Assembly: GCA_900473795.1 (NCBI GenBank)
Contig: UCMT01000055.1
Location: forward strand, 1 to 64,000
Direction of reading: 5' to 3'
Source of the DNA: Hyphomicrobiales bacterium
GTDB taxonomy: Bacteria > Pseudomonadota > Alphaproteobacteria > Rhizobiales > Rhizobiaceae
Length of the DNA: 64,000 nt
This document shows, in pieces, positions 28,419 through 38,191 of the stretch; position 1 is the stretch's first letter, and every line of letters starts with the position of its first letter. Both the position numbers and the translations under genes were made by a program. The notes under the pieces were generated by a model, which saw nothing but the letters and a program-made list of their open reading frames with translations, was not told the DNA's origin and searched no databases.

Positions 28419-29585
28419 TTAAGCCCTTGCGGCAAGCTGGCGGTAGACGGCTTCGGTCTTGTCGATCATCTTCTCCATCGAAAAATCCGACATTCTTGCC
28501 TCGGCGGCTGCGACCATGGCTTGGTAGCGGGCAGGATCGGCGCTTTCGACCATGGCGTTTGCCAGCTTGCCCGTGTCGCCGTCGTTGGCAACGATCAGGC
28601 CGCTTTTGTCCCTCGCTATTGCCGTCGATGCGCCGCCGACATCCGTCGAGATGATCGGCTTTCCGGCGGCGGCTGCTTCCAGCATCACATAGGACATGGC
28701 CTCGTAGCGGCTCGGCATGACGAGGACGTCGAAGGCGGGGATGGCCTGGGAACCGGTGAAGGCCGAAGTCAGGCGAATGCGGTTTTGCAGGCCGCTCTCG
28801 GCGACGGCCTTGCGCACCTCGCGCTCGCGTTCGCCCGCGCCGACCATGATCAGTTGTGCATCGGGCAGGCGGGCGGCGGCATTGCGGAAGGCTTCGATCA
28901 GCCGTTCGGGCGCCTTTTGATGCGACAGGCGCCCGACGAAGCCGAACACGAAGGTTTCGGCCGGGATACCGAAGCTGGCGCGCACCGTCTTTGCCATGTC
29001 GAGCGGCAGCGGCGCGACGCCGTTGACGATGACCGACAGTCTGTGCTCAGGGATTCCAAGCGACCGCGCATGGGCAAGTTCGTCATCGGACACGCAGATG
29101 AGATGGTTGGTGAAGAGGCTCGCCAGCATCAGTTCGATGGCGCCGTAGATCAGGCGTCCGGCCTTGCCGAGCGCCGGGTCCATCGTGCGGAAGGCATGCG
29201 GCGTGTAGACGCGCGGGATGTGGCGGCCGGGCAGTTGAGGGCGCGACAGTGCGCCGGCCTTCGAGCTATGGCCATGGATGATGTCGAACGGCCCGCCATC
29301 TGCGATGATGTCGCGCAGCGCCCAAAAGGCGGCAATGTCCGACCAGCCCGGCGCGCGTTTCATCGCAACGGCGTGCACGGCCGGCAGATTAAGCGATTTC
29401 AGTTCGCGGACAAAGGCCTCCTCCGCCCGAACCGGCGAGTAGACGGCCTCGACGTGATGGCCGCGCCGTTTCAGCCCGCGGCAGAGATCGAGGAAATGGC
29501 GCCCGGAGCCGCCGCCGCTCGGCTCGAGCACCTGGAGAATACGCAGGCTGCCGCCACGTTCAGCGATGGGAGGGTTGATGCTCAT
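28419..29585 (-). CDS. GT4-family glycosyltransferase
   Basis: A cytoplasmic or membrane-associated retaining glycosyltransferase (388 residues, GT-B fold). The N-terminal GSGRHFLDLCRGLKRRGH and the C-terminal EX7E motif PSRYEAMSYVMLEAAAAGKP mark family GT4. It is the last gene of the polysaccharide operon and lies 64 bp after the polymerase gene. The start at 29585 begins just before LRILQVLEPSGGGSG; longer frames upstream are non-coding. The sugar donor is unknown; it extends the lipid-linked repeat unit. Confidence 0.9.
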   Translation of the reverse strand: MSINPPIAERGGSLRILQVLEPSGGGSGRHFLDLCRGLKRRGHHVEAVYSPVRAEEAFVRELKSLNLPAVHAVAMKRAPGWSDIAAFWALRDIIADGGPFDIIHGHSSKAGALSRPQLPGRHIPRVYTPHAFRTMDPALGKAGRLIYGAIELMLASLFTNHLICVSDDELAHARSLGIPEHRLSVIVNGVAPLPLDMAKTVRASFGIPAETFVFGFVGRLSHQKAPERLIEAFRNAAARLPDAQLIMVGAGEREREVRKAVAESGLQNRIRLTSAFTGSQAIPAFDVLVMPSRYEAMSYVMLEAAAAGKPIISTDVGGASTAIARDKSGLIVANDGDTGKLANAMVESADPARYQAMVAAAEARMSDFSMEKMIDKTEAVYRQLAARA

Positions 29586-29649
29586 TCTGACAATCCGCCG
29601 CCGGCCCCCGATGTGGAGCCGATCCGCACCCCTATGTACAGTGTTGATG

Positions 29650-30921
29650 TTAACGCAGCGTTGGCGCGCGCGCGTCGCGCGGCATGGAGGCGCGTGCGAT
29701 GTTGCGCCGGTGGCGATATTCCAGGGCGCCACAGCCCCAGATGACGCCGAGCAGCAGGTAGAAGTGCCGCCAGTGATCGGTGTCGATGACATTGCCGATG
29801 GCGGCGTGGCCGATCAGGACGATCCAGGCGATCATCAGATAAGGCTGCCACGGCCGGTCGAGCAGCAGGAAGCGAAAGCCCATGGTGACCGTCCAGATGA
29901 TCAGCGTGACATAGCAGACAAAGCCGAGCCAGCCATAGGAGGTGAGGCACTTCAGCCAGATATTGTGTTCATCCTCGGGAAAGATGTTGCTGAACACCAT
30001 CGGGCCGATGCCGAGCGGCTTTTCCATCGACATCAGGAAGCCGATCTTGTGGCGGTCGAAACGGCCGAGATGCCCGCCGTCATAGTCCTGGACGAGCTGC
30101 GTGCGGTTGGAGAACAGATCGGCGACCTGCGGGATCTGCAGGGCGACGACCAGTGCCGTGATCATCAAGAGCGCCCCGCCAAGAGCCAGCACCAGGATCT
30201 TCAGGCGAAACGCGCCCGTGCGTTCCTTGAGCAGCATGACGAGCACGAGAGCGCAGGCGCAGAAGAGATAGAGCGCCCAGGCCGCGCGCGAGAAGGAGAG
30301 GAACAGGCCGAGCGCCATGATCAGGATCGCGACCGCCCTGACCGGCGCGGTGGTGATCCGCTCGGTGAGCAGCCGGTACATGAGATAGAGCGACGGGGCG
30401 ACGAGAAACGGCCCGAAGACGTTGGGATCCTGAAACGCACCCTTGGCGCGATCGTAGAGCGTAAAATTCTGAGCACCGGGTATGGCGCCGAAATAGCCGA
30501 GAATGCCGAGCAGCGAGGTCAGCACGCCGGCGGCGACCCAGGCGTCGAAGATCAGCTTCAGGCGTTCATGGCGGGCTTCGACGATGGCCGCGTAAAAGAC
30601 TGCCGAAAGCGCGAGGAAGCCGGAGACGGCCATGTACATCGGCGCCGTCGCAAGATCGCGCATGACGGTCAGCGACAGGAGACCGCCGGTGATGAACAGG
30701 ATGAACAGGGCAAGCAGCGGCGCGACAGCGCGCGAGATTTTCAGTCCGAAGAGGAACCAGAGGCCGATCAGCGCCGCCATGAAGACTTCGTAAGGGGCAG
30801 GTTCGGCAATGACGAAACCCGACAGGAAAACCCCGAAGGTCACCATGGCCGAGCCGAGGATCGCCACGGCGGCAAGCTGCGGCCGAAAACCCGCGGCAGA
30901 CGTGGCGTCAAGCGTGCTCAA
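29650..30921 (-). CDS. Wzy/O-antigen-ligase-like polymerase
   Basis: A polytopic inner-membrane protein of 423 residues with about 11-12 helices and a large periplasmic loop, typical of the O-antigen ligase/Wzy superfamily. The conserved segment near the end of the main loop includes GIGPMVFSNIFPEDEHNIWL (helix-start histidine). The likely start is a TTG that overlaps the stop of the initiating transferase (TTGA), giving translational coupling. It probably polymerises repeat units at the periplasmic face. Confidence 0.87.
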   Translation of the reverse strand: MSTLDATSAAGFRPQLAAVAILGSAMVTFGVFLSGFVIAEPAPYEVFMAALIGLWFLFGLKISRAVAPLLALFILFITGGLLSLTVMRDLATAPMYMAVSGFLALSAVFYAAIVEARHERLKLIFDAWVAAGVLTSLLGILGYFGAIPGAQNFTLYDRAKGAFQDPNVFGPFLVAPSLYLMYRLLTERITTAPVRAVAILIMALGLFLSFSRAAWALYLFCACALVLVMLLKERTGAFRLKILVLALGGALLMITALVVALQIPQVADLFSNRTQLVQDYDGGHLGRFDRHKIGFLMSMEKPLGIGPMVFSNIFPEDEHNIWLKCLTSYGWLGFVCYVTLIIWTVTMGFRFLLLDRPWQPYLMIAWIVLIGHAAIGNVIDTDHWRHFYLLLGVIWGCGALEYRHRRNIARASMPRDARAPTLR

Positions 30922-32480
30922 TAGGCATTTTCCGTGTTGAGAAGCCGGATCGGCGTCAGGACCAGGATCTTCAGATCGAACCACAGCGACCAGTTTTCGA
31001 TGTAGTAGAGATCGAAGGCAGTGCGGAACTTGATCTTCTCGTCATTGTCGATCTCGCCGCGCCAGCCGTTGATCTGCGCCCAGCCGGTGACGCCCGGCTT
31101 GACGCGATGGCGGGCGAAGTAGCCCTCGACGACATCCGAATAGGTGCGGTCGGCGGTCTGGGCAAGCACGGCGTGGGGTCTTGGGCCGACGAGCGAGAGC
31201 TGGCCCTTCAGCACGTTGAAGATCTGCGGCAGTTCGTCGATCGAGGATTTGCGCAGGAACCGCCCGACCCGAGTGACGCGCGGGTCACCCTTGGTGACCG
31301 CATTGCGGGCCGTGGGGTCGCTCATGTTGGTGTACATGGAACGGAACTTGTAGACCTCGATCGTCTCGTTGTTGAAGCCGTGGCGCTTCTGCTTGAAGAT
31401 GATCGGGCCGGGTGAACTCATCTTCACCGCGATCGCCGCGCCGATAAACACCGGCCAGAGAAGGACGAGCGCGACAAGGCTGAAGAACACGTCGAAGACG
31501 CGCTTGGCGACCGAATCCCAGTCGGCGATCGGCTTGTCGAAGATGTCGAGCATCGGCACCTGGCCGACATGCGAATAGCTGCGCGGACGGAAGCGGAGGT
31601 TGTTGGCGTGGGCCGCAAGGCGGATGTCCACCGGCAGGATCCAGAGCTTCTTCAACAGTTCCAGGATGCGGTTTTCGGCCGACAGCGGCAGTGCGATGAT
31701 CAGCATGTCGATGCGGGTGAGACGGGCGAAGTCCACCAGTTCGGCGACGGTGCCGAGCTTCGGATAGCCGGCGACGATTCCCGGCGAGCGGCGCTCGTCG
31801 CGGTCGTCGAAGATGCCGCAGATGCGGATGTCGTTGTCGGATTGTTGTTCGAGCGAGCGGATCAGGTCCTTGGCCGGCTGGCCGCCGCCGACGATGACCG
31901 CGCGGCGCTCCATCGTGCCGTTGCGTGCCCAGTGGCGGATTGAATAGGCGATGAACGTGCGTTCGGCGACGAGGAAGACCGCGCCGAAGACATACCAGCC
32001 GCCGAAGGAGAGCCGCGAGAAGGTGCCGCCGATCTTGAGCAGGAACAGCGCCAGCGCCATCGTGGCAAACGCCAGCGTCCAGCATCCGATCAGTCGCGGC
32101 AGCGCGCGCGCGGCGGAGCGCAGCAACGGCACCTGGTAGCCGTCGCACAATTGCAGGAAGCCGACGGTCAGGGCCGAACCGCCGGCAATCAGGCCGCAAT
32201 AGCCGAGCAACTCGTCAAGCCTCGGCGCGACATAGAATGCGTGAACGGCATAGCCGATGGCAAACAGCGCCGTGAACTCGAACAGCCGCATCAGACCGAT
32301 GATCATGTTCGGAGAATAGGTGTCGGTGCGGAACTGTTCGGCGATGCGGCGGGCCAGCGGGTTGAGTTCGCGGCTCTCTTCGCTCTCCCTTCTTTCGCCG
32401 GGCGCGATGGTGCGGATTTCCGAAATCTTCTTTCGCAGCGCTTCGGTATCGAAAGTTTCCGGTTTGTCGATCTGGTTCAT
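30918..32480 (-). CDS. Undecaprenyl-phosphate hexose-1-phosphate transferase (WcaJ-like)
   Basis: Starts polysaccharide repeat synthesis by moving a sugar-1-phosphate onto undecaprenyl phosphate. The 520-residue protein has an N-terminal four-helix membrane region, a Rossmann-like CoA-binding-3 domain (VIVGGGQPAKDLIRSLEQQ) and the C-terminal bacterial sugar transferase domain with KRVFDVFFSLVALVLLWPVF, KQKRHGFNNE, YKFRSM and LKGQLSLVGPRPH. All hallmark residues are intact. The gene is coupled to the downstream polymerase by a 4-bp overlap. Confidence 0.95.
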   Translation of the reverse strand: MNQIDKPETFDTEALRKKISEIRTIAPGERRESEESRELNPLARRIAEQFRTDTYSPNMIIGLMRLFEFTALFAIGYAVHAFYVAPRLDELLGYCGLIAGGSALTVGFLQLCDGYQVPLLRSAARALPRLIGCWTLAFATMALALFLLKIGGTFSRLSFGGWYVFGAVFLVAERTFIAYSIRHWARNGTMERRAVIVGGGQPAKDLIRSLEQQSDNDIRICGIFDDRDERRSPGIVAGYPKLGTVAELVDFARLTRIDMLIIALPLSAENRILELLKKLWILPVDIRLAAHANNLRFRPRSYSHVGQVPMLDIFDKPIADWDSVAKRVFDVFFSLVALVLLWPVFIGAAIAVKMSSPGPIIFKQKRHGFNNETIEVYKFRSMYTNMSDPTARNAVTKGDPRVTRVGRFLRKSSIDELPQIFNVLKGQLSLVGPRPHAVLAQTADRTYSDVVEGYFARHRVKPGVTGWAQINGWRGEIDNDEKIKFRTAFDLYYIENWSLWFDLKILVLTPIRLLNTENAY

Positions 32481-32537
32481 GATATCCGCTCGGCCGTTTA
32501 TTTCCGTCCGGGATAGCAGAAAGCCCCTAAGAAACGC

Positions 32538-33713
32538 TTACGGGCGGTTGTGCCGATCGTCCTGCCGCGCGGCCGATTCCGGGACAAGCTGGCGATAGAG
32601 CCGCATGACGCTGCCCGCCATGGTGGACGTCGAGAAGGCTGCCTTGAAGGCGCCCGCATCCGGCATCACCTTGGCCGCCCAATCCTGCTCGGTCATTGCG
32701 GTCGTCATGACATCGGCAAGCGACTGTGCGTCGCTCGGCGCAGCAAGAGCCGAGCTTTCCGGGCCCAGCACCTCCGGAATGCCGCCGACCCGGGCGGCGA
32801 TCACCGGCTTGCGCGCGGCCAGCGCCTCAAGCACGATATAGGGCATGGATTCAGCCCGCGACGGCACGACGACATTGCGCGTCAAGGCAAATGCGTCGCG
32901 CGCTTTCATCGCCGGCAGCATTTCGATACGGCGGCCAAGACCGCGTTCCAGCATCATCTGCTCGTATTCGGCCTTTTGCGGCCCGTCGCCGATCATCATG
33001 GCCGACAGCGGCTTGCCGATGATGCGCTCGGCCCGCGCGAAAGCATCGACGAAGAGGTCGGGTCCCTTCAGGTCGCGCAGCATGCCGATATAGAGGAAAT
33101 CGACGGCGTCCGGCCGGGCATGGACGGTTTCGAAATCGCGATCATCGATGCCGTTGTAGATCAGTTCGCTGCGGGTGCGCGGCTTGCCGACCTTCTTCTC
33201 ATAGGTCCTGCGCTCGAAATCGCAGACAAAGACGATCGCGTCCGTGAGAAATTCCTGAAGACGCTCGAGAACAAACACGAGCTTGCCGGAAAACGCGCCG
33301 CTGTCGTAGTGCAGGCTGCCGCCATGCGGCGAATAAAGGCGGGCAACGCAATACCTGTTCACCCGCAAGGCTGAGCCGATGATCCGAGCCAGGGCGCCGC
33401 CTTTGGCGCCATGACCGTGCAGGATATCCGGCTGCAAACTTCTGATTTCCTTGTAGCTGCTCCAGAGTGCCGCCAGATCCGTCGGGCCGATGGACCGGGG
33501 GATCGGCAGACGGACGAGACCAAGCGTCAGGAATGGCCTTATCTCGTCGAAAAGAGCGTCTTCGTAGCTGCCTCCCGTGGTGCTGTCACAGATGATGCCG
33601 ATGTCATGACCCTGCCTTGCATGTGCCTCGGCCAGATCGCGGACGTGGCGGAAAATTCCGCCGATCGGCGATCTGAAGCAATGAATGATGCGCAGCGGGC
33701 GGGGGTCCGGCAT
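32538..33713 (-). CDS. GT4-family glycosyltransferase
   Basis: A second GT-B glycosyltransferase of 391 residues. It opens RIIHCFRSPIGGIFRHVRDL and carries the EX7E motif PSRAESMPYIVLEALAARKP. It begins 5 bp after the Wza-like gene stop and lies 57 bp before the initiating transferase. The start ATG at 33713 is fixed by the gene boundary; a longer frame runs antisense into wza. It adds a sugar to the growing lipid-linked unit; specificity is unknown. Confidence 0.92.
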   Translation of the reverse strand: MPDPRPLRIIHCFRSPIGGIFRHVRDLAEAHARQGHDIGIICDSTTGGSYEDALFDEIRPFLTLGLVRLPIPRSIGPTDLAALWSSYKEIRSLQPDILHGHGAKGGALARIIGSALRVNRYCVARLYSPHGGSLHYDSGAFSGKLVFVLERLQEFLTDAIVFVCDFERRTYEKKVGKPRTRSELIYNGIDDRDFETVHARPDAVDFLYIGMLRDLKGPDLFVDAFARAERIIGKPLSAMMIGDGPQKAEYEQMMLERGLGRRIEMLPAMKARDAFALTRNVVVPSRAESMPYIVLEALAARKPVIAARVGGIPEVLGPESSALAAPSDAQSLADVMTTAMTEQDWAAKVMPDAGAFKAAFSTSTMAGSVMRLYRQLVPESAARQDDRHNRP

Positions 33714-33718
33714 GGCTG

Positions 33719-34294
33719 TCAGAACAGCCGCTCGCGCACATAGATGGTGTCGCCGGCCATGATCGGATCGGAAATCGAAACCCGGCCGGTAAGGATACGT
33801 CCGTTGATCTTGCGGGTGACGTCGACATTCGCCTGGTTGGCGCGCGGCGAGTAGCCGCCCGCAACCGCGATGGCGTTCTGTACCGTCATGCCCGGAACGT
33901 AGGAATATTGCCCGGCCTGGCCGACTTCGCCCATGATGAAGACGGAGCGGTAGCGATCGACCTCGATCGTCACGTCCGGATCGCGCAGATAGCCTTCGCG
34001 CAGCTTGCCGGCGATCATCGATTCCATTTCGGGCAGGGTATGGCCGCGCGACGGCACGGCGCCGATCAGCGGGAAGGCGACATAGCCCGCCTGATCGACC
34101 GTATAAGTGCCGGTCAGGCCGGCCTGTTCGAAGACGCTGATCCGCAGCCTGTCGCCGCTGTCGACGCGGTAGGGCTGGATCGTCGCTTCGTGAAAGGCCT
34201 TGGGCGCCGGCTGGTAGCTGCTGCAACCCGATACGGCGAGGCACAGAGAAAGGGCCGCCAGGGAAAGGCCTGTTTTCAATCGTGCGGACGTCAT
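33719..34294 (-). CDS. Wza-like polysaccharide export lipoprotein
   Basis: A short Wza-family outer-membrane/periplasmic export protein of 191 residues. The lipoprotein signal is LSLCLAVSGC, with lipidated Cys. The Poly_export domain (YRVDSGDRLRISVFEQAGLTG) and one SLBB domain (VFIMGEVGQAGQYSYVPG) follow. It lacks the extra SLBB domains and amphipathic helix of full-length E. coli Wza, as is typical of rhizobial export proteins. The ATG at 34294 gives the signal peptide. It heads the minus-strand operon and is divergent from the Wzc-like gene. Confidence 0.93.
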   Translation of the reverse strand: MTSARLKTGLSLAALSLCLAVSGCSSYQPAPKAFHEATIQPYRVDSGDRLRISVFEQAGLTGTYTVDQAGYVAFPLIGAVPSRGHTLPEMESMIAGKLREGYLRDPDVTIEVDRYRSVFIMGEVGQAGQYSYVPGMTVQNAIAVAGGYSPRANQANVDVTRKINGRILTGRVSISDPIMAGDTIYVRERLF

Positions 34295-34352
34295 TGGGGG
34301 CTCTCGCGCTCCGGAAACCGTGTCATGGGTCGATGTTATCAATCCGTTAGGG

Positions 34353-34459
34353 TTAATAGCCGGTAAAGGCGCGGCACATTTTCGTCGTTGCGGTGGTTTC
34401 CTCTGCATTCAGTGGTTGCCCGGCCGAGTGCGCTTCGCTGCCATTAACCCTTGCGTTAC
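34353..34459. promoter_or_regulatory. Divergent polysaccharide promoter region
   Basis: The 214 bp between wza and the Wzc-like gene contains the promoters of both directions. Two degenerate CtrA-type patterns are visible: TTAA-TAGCCGG-TAAAG (34353-34368) and TTAA-CCCTTGC-GTTAC (34444-34459), each with the right 7-bp spacing but imperfect second halves. CtrA control is a guess. No AraC-type binding site could be identified. Confidence 0.25.
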
Positions 34460-34508
34460 CATGTTTGTTTACGTTGCGCCGAGTTGTGCAGGTTCGGAGT
34501 AAAAGCGC

Positions 34509-36647
34509 ATGTCGGGCGTCAACGGCGGACATCAGGATGTGGACATCGATCTCGGTGGGCTGTTCCGTGCCATCTGGCGGCGCCGGGGCAGGGTGCTCGC
34601 GGCGACCGTTGTCTTCGCCGGACTTGCATTCACCGGCACGAGCCTGATGTCTCCCGACTACCAGAGCGAGGCGCGGTTGCTGATCGAATCACGCCAGCCG
34701 GAATTCAGTGGCGCCAACAACCAGGGGCCGCCGCAGACAACCGACAGCCTGTTCGACGAATCCGGCATTTCCAGCCAGGTGCAGGTGCTGCGCTCGATCG
34801 ATCTGATCAAACAGGTCGCCCGCGACATGAAGCTGTATGAGCTGCCGGAATTCGACCCGACGGCGAATCCGTCGGCTGTTTCCGATATTCTGGTGATGCT
34901 CGGCATCAAGAAAAACCCGCTCGACCTGCCGCCGGAAGAGCGCGTGCTGAAGGAGTTCCAGGAGAAGCTGCAGGTCTACCAGGTCGAAAAATCGCGGGTG
35001 ATCGCGATCCAGTTCACCTCAAAGGATCCGCGCCTGGCGGCCGCCATCCCGAATGAGATGGCCAAGGTCTTCCTGTCGTTGCAGAGCGGTGCAAAGCTCG
35101 ATTCCAACACGGAGGCCAGCCGCTGGCTGGAGCCCGAGATCGCCAATCTGCGCGAAAAGGTTCGCGATGCCGAGGCCAAGGTTGCCGACTACCGGGCCTC
35201 ATCCGACCTGTTGCTCACCGGCGAAACCGGCGGCACGTTTGCGACGAAGCAGCTGAACGATATTTCCACCGAGCTTGCCCGCGTGCGCGGCGAGCGCGCC
35301 AATGCCGAGGCGCGCGCCGAAAACGTGCGCGCGGCGCTTGCGAGCGGCCGCGCCGTCGACACGCTGAACGACGTCGTTGCTTCGCCGATGATCCAGCGCC
35401 TCAAGGAAACCGAATCCAACGTCCAGGGCCAGATCGCCGATCTCTCCACGACCCTGCTTGACGGGCATCCGCGTCTGAAGGGGCTGAAGTCGCAGCTTCA
35501 GGGCATCCGTGGTCAGATCCTCAGCGAAACGAAGAAGATCTTGGGCAGCCTCGAAAACGAGGCGAACGTATCGCGGTTGCGCGAGCGCCAGCTTGTGGCC
35601 CAGCTCAATACGCTGAAGGCGACGTCGGCCAAGGCAGGCGAGGACGAAGTCGGCCTGCGGGCGCTGGAGCGCGAAGCGACTGCGCAGCGGCAGTTGCTCG
35701 AAACCTACCTCGCGCGCTACCGCGAGGCGACCTCGCGCAGCGGCGAGAATGCGGCACCTGCCGACGCACGTGTCATTTCCCAGGCGGTCGAGCCGACGGA
35801 GCGGCATTTCCCGAAGGTCCTGCCGATCACGATCGTTGCGGCTTTCGCCAGTTTGCTCGTCAGTTGCGTGGTCATCATGCTCTTGGAACTGTTCAGCGGC
35901 CGCGCCTTGCGCCCGATCGGCGAAAATGGCGAGCCGGTCGTTGACGAGAAGCGCCAGACCCGGGCAACGCCGGCGCGCGGGATACCCGCCGCGAGCGGCG
36001 GCACACCGGTCCTCCCGGAGGCGGAACCGGCAGAGGCGGTGGACGATGGCGACGGCGATTTTTCGATCGAGTCGGTCGCCGCCCACCTCTGCGACGACGA
36101 TATTCGCGTTGCCATCTCGGTATCACCGGCGGGCGATGCAGGCTCGACCAATGCCGTCATGCTCGCCCGGCTGGTCGCCGAGGAGGGGCGCAAGATCGTG
36201 CTGATCGATCTGACCGGCACGGCCTGCCCGACCCGGCTGATGGCGCAATCCGCCAATCTCCCGGGCATTACCAATCTCTTGGCGGGCGAGGTGCCGTTCA
36301 CCGAGACGATCCATGCCGATCGCCTGTCGGACGCGCATGTCATCCCGCAGGGCGATGCGGACCCGGTTCTTGCAATGCGCGGCATCGAGCGGCTGCAGAT
36401 GATCATCGACGCGCTGTCGAATGCCTATGACACGGTCCTTGTCGAGTGCGGCCCGGCCGATGTCCGTGCCGTCCGCAAGGTGGCGCGGTCCAGGGATACG
36501 AACATCATCATCTCGGCGCCGGCAGTCGCCAATGAGGACATTATCGACCTGATCACCAGCTTCGGTGCGGAAGGTTTCGGCGAGATCGTGCTGATGACGG
36601 GAACCGGTCATCCGCAGTCGGGGAAACCCGGCCGCCGCGCCGCCTAA
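34509..36647 (+). CDS. Wzc-like polysaccharide co-polymerase with degenerate kinase domain
   Basis: A 712-residue inner-membrane protein. The Wzz domain begins near residue 12 with a membrane helix at about 28-48, then a long periplasmic helical region with GNVR-type segment (AQRQLLETYLARYREATSR) and a second helix near 435-455. The C-terminal domain resembles a bacterial tyrosine kinase, but Walker A reads SPAGDAGST with no lysine, Walker A-prime reads VLIDLTGT, Walker B reads VLVECGPA, and no tyrosine cluster ends the protein. It should control chain length and contact Wza, but is probably not an ATPase. Confidence 0.9.
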   Translation: MSGVNGGHQDVDIDLGGLFRAIWRRRGRVLAATVVFAGLAFTGTSLMSPDYQSEARLLIESRQPEFSGANNQGPPQTTDSLFDESGISSQVQVLRSIDLIKQVARDMKLYELPEFDPTANPSAVSDILVMLGIKKNPLDLPPEERVLKEFQEKLQVYQVEKSRVIAIQFTSKDPRLAAAIPNEMAKVFLSLQSGAKLDSNTEASRWLEPEIANLREKVRDAEAKVADYRASSDLLLTGETGGTFATKQLNDISTELARVRGERANAEARAENVRAALASGRAVDTLNDVVASPMIQRLKETESNVQGQIADLSTTLLDGHPRLKGLKSQLQGIRGQILSETKKILGSLENEANVSRLRERQLVAQLNTLKATSAKAGEDEVGLRALEREATAQRQLLETYLARYREATSRSGENAAPADARVISQAVEPTERHFPKVLPITIVAAFASLLVSCVVIMLLELFSGRALRPIGENGEPVVDEKRQTRATPARGIPAASGGTPVLPEAEPAEAVDDGDGDFSIESVAAHLCDDDIRVAISVSPAGDAGSTNAVMLARLVAEEGRKIVLIDLTGTACPTRLMAQSANLPGITNLLAGEVPFTETIHADRLSDAHVIPQGDADPVLAMRGIERLQMIIDALSNAYDTVLVECGPADVRAVRKVARSRDTNIIISAPAVANEDIIDLITSFGAEGFGEIVLMTGTGHPQSGKPGRRAA

Positions 36648-36730
36648 ATCGGGTTCATATTTTAGACTGAACCGGAATCCGATTTAGAATCAAAGAAGTA
36701 GAGCATGATATCGTCCGACATCATGCTCTA
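36648..36730. repeat. Rhizobial intergenic mosaic element with hairpin
   Basis: Between convergent genes. A segment resembling ACCGGAATCCGATTTAGAATC (36671-36691, one word of a common rhizobial element) is followed by a perfect 11-bp stem TAGAGCATGAT (36699-36709) with ATCATGCTCTA (36720-36730). Similar AGAGCATGAT elements recur in rhizobial intergenic DNA. It may also terminate both flanking genes. Confidence 0.5.
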
Positions 36731-36742
36731 AGCATCGCTGCT

Positions 36743-38011
36743 TCAGTCGTCATCCGCTTCGCTGGCGGACGCGCTGCCCGGTATTTGCCGGCGTTGGCGC
36801 AGGCGCTGCAGGAACGCGTAGGCCCGCTTGTTCTTCTTGATCTCGGCCTTGAGCCGCACGGCCAGTTGATGGACCCATGCAGCCAGCCGGCCATTGAGGG
36901 TCAGCGGCAGAACGATGTCGCGCTGGACTGTTTCGACCGTGCACCAGGAGCGCTTATAGGCCTGGTCGCCGATGCCGAAGTCGAACAGCGAAACTCCTTC
37001 GGCATTGAACTTGCGGATCATCAGGTAGAACAGCAGTTCGCCCGGGCTGGCGTCGGCGGCAATATCCTCGTCGATCGATCCGAACTGGCAGATGACGTGA
37101 TCGCCCTTGCGCGACAGGCCGGCGATCGCGATGATGCGGCCTTCGTGCTCGCCGTGGAGGCGGATGGCGTGCAGTTCGAGGGGCTGCCCGTCGCCGGTCG
37201 GTCCGACGGCTGCGAGCGTGTGGAAGAAAGCCTGCGTCTCGCCGTCCTGAAAGACATTGGGCAGACCGAGCGCCTTGAAGCGGACGGCCTTCTGCTCGAA
37301 GAACAGATCCAGCGTCTGCCGCCGCTCGTCCAGCGTTGTGGCTACAACGTGTTCGTAGCCGCCGAGCGCTTCGAGCCGCTTTTCCGAAACCCGAAATTTC
37401 TTGCGCCGCCGCTTGGCGTTGATCTGGGCGAGCGTCGCTTCGAAGTTGTCTCGTAGCGGCAGCTGGAAAGAGGAATTCTGGTTGCGCACAGACGGAAGCG
37501 AGGCGAGCGGATGGGAGACGCCGCGCCAATCGAACGGCACCTTTTCCAGCGTGACGATATCCGCGACGCGCGACAGTTTCGTCGCGAGATCCGCAATCAA
37601 TGTGCGGGCAAGCTGTTCGCGGGTGAGTGGATCGAAATCGGCAGCAAAGAGGCCGGTGTTGATGTTGCTGTGCGGCGAGCCGATGAAGCGGGCCGTGCGG
37701 AAGAACCGGCCGCGGACCAGTTCGAGCGGCAGGATGAAGACAGTCTTGCGATCGATGGTGCCGCGCACCAGCAGCAGCTGGCTGGTATGGGTGGCTGCCC
37801 ACGCCGCGCACCAGTCGAAGCTCTGATGCAAAGAGGTCGCAGATGATGCCTCAAGTGCGCGCCAATCGGCTTCAAGCGCCTGCATGCTGACATGAACCGA
37901 CAGCCTGAGGTCGTGCGTGAGGACGACATCCTGGACGGTTTCGCGACGGGCATGCCAGACGCGGCGGCGAGCCTCGTTAACGGGCATCATGTTGAAGTCC
38001 ACGTCCGTCAT
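36743..38011 (-). CDS. CelD/BcsL-like GNAT acyltransferase
   Basis: A 422-residue protein of the acetyltransferase-6 group (CelD/BioF2-like), with a central helical RRRKKFRVSEKRLEALGG segment and a C-terminal GNAT half including GELLFYLMIRKFNAEGVSLF and FGIGDQAYKRSWC. Such proteins accompany rhizobial cellulose and exopolysaccharide loci and are thought to acylate sugars or intermediates. It converges on the Wzc-like gene and is the last recognisable member of the locus. The ATG at 38011 has several nearby alternatives. Confidence 0.85.
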   Translation of the reverse strand: MTDVDFNMMPVNEARRRVWHARRETVQDVVLTHDLRLSVHVSMQALEADWRALEASSATSLHQSFDWCAAWAATHTSQLLLVRGTIDRKTVFILPLELVRGRFFRTARFIGSPHSNINTGLFAADFDPLTREQLARTLIADLATKLSRVADIVTLEKVPFDWRGVSHPLASLPSVRNQNSSFQLPLRDNFEATLAQINAKRRRKKFRVSEKRLEALGGYEHVVATTLDERRQTLDLFFEQKAVRFKALGLPNVFQDGETQAFFHTLAAVGPTGDGQPLELHAIRLHGEHEGRIIAIAGLSRKGDHVICQFGSIDEDIAADASPGELLFYLMIRKFNAEGVSLFDFGIGDQAYKRSWCTVETVQRDIVLPLTLNGRLAAWVHQLAVRLKAEIKKNKRAYAFLQRLRQRRQIPGSASASEADDD

Positions 38012-38191
38012 GATCGCTTGCTGTTCCCGAAATTGGATGACGCTCTTCTAACGCAACCATGCCGTTATTTTCATTTAAATTGGGCGCGACGCGCTGGACT
38101 TGGCGGAGATTTTGTCAAATGCGGTTACCGAATGGCTAAGGAAGGAACCTGTCGCGATCCGGGGGCAAAGCAGCGGTGCCGGAGCGCGCGT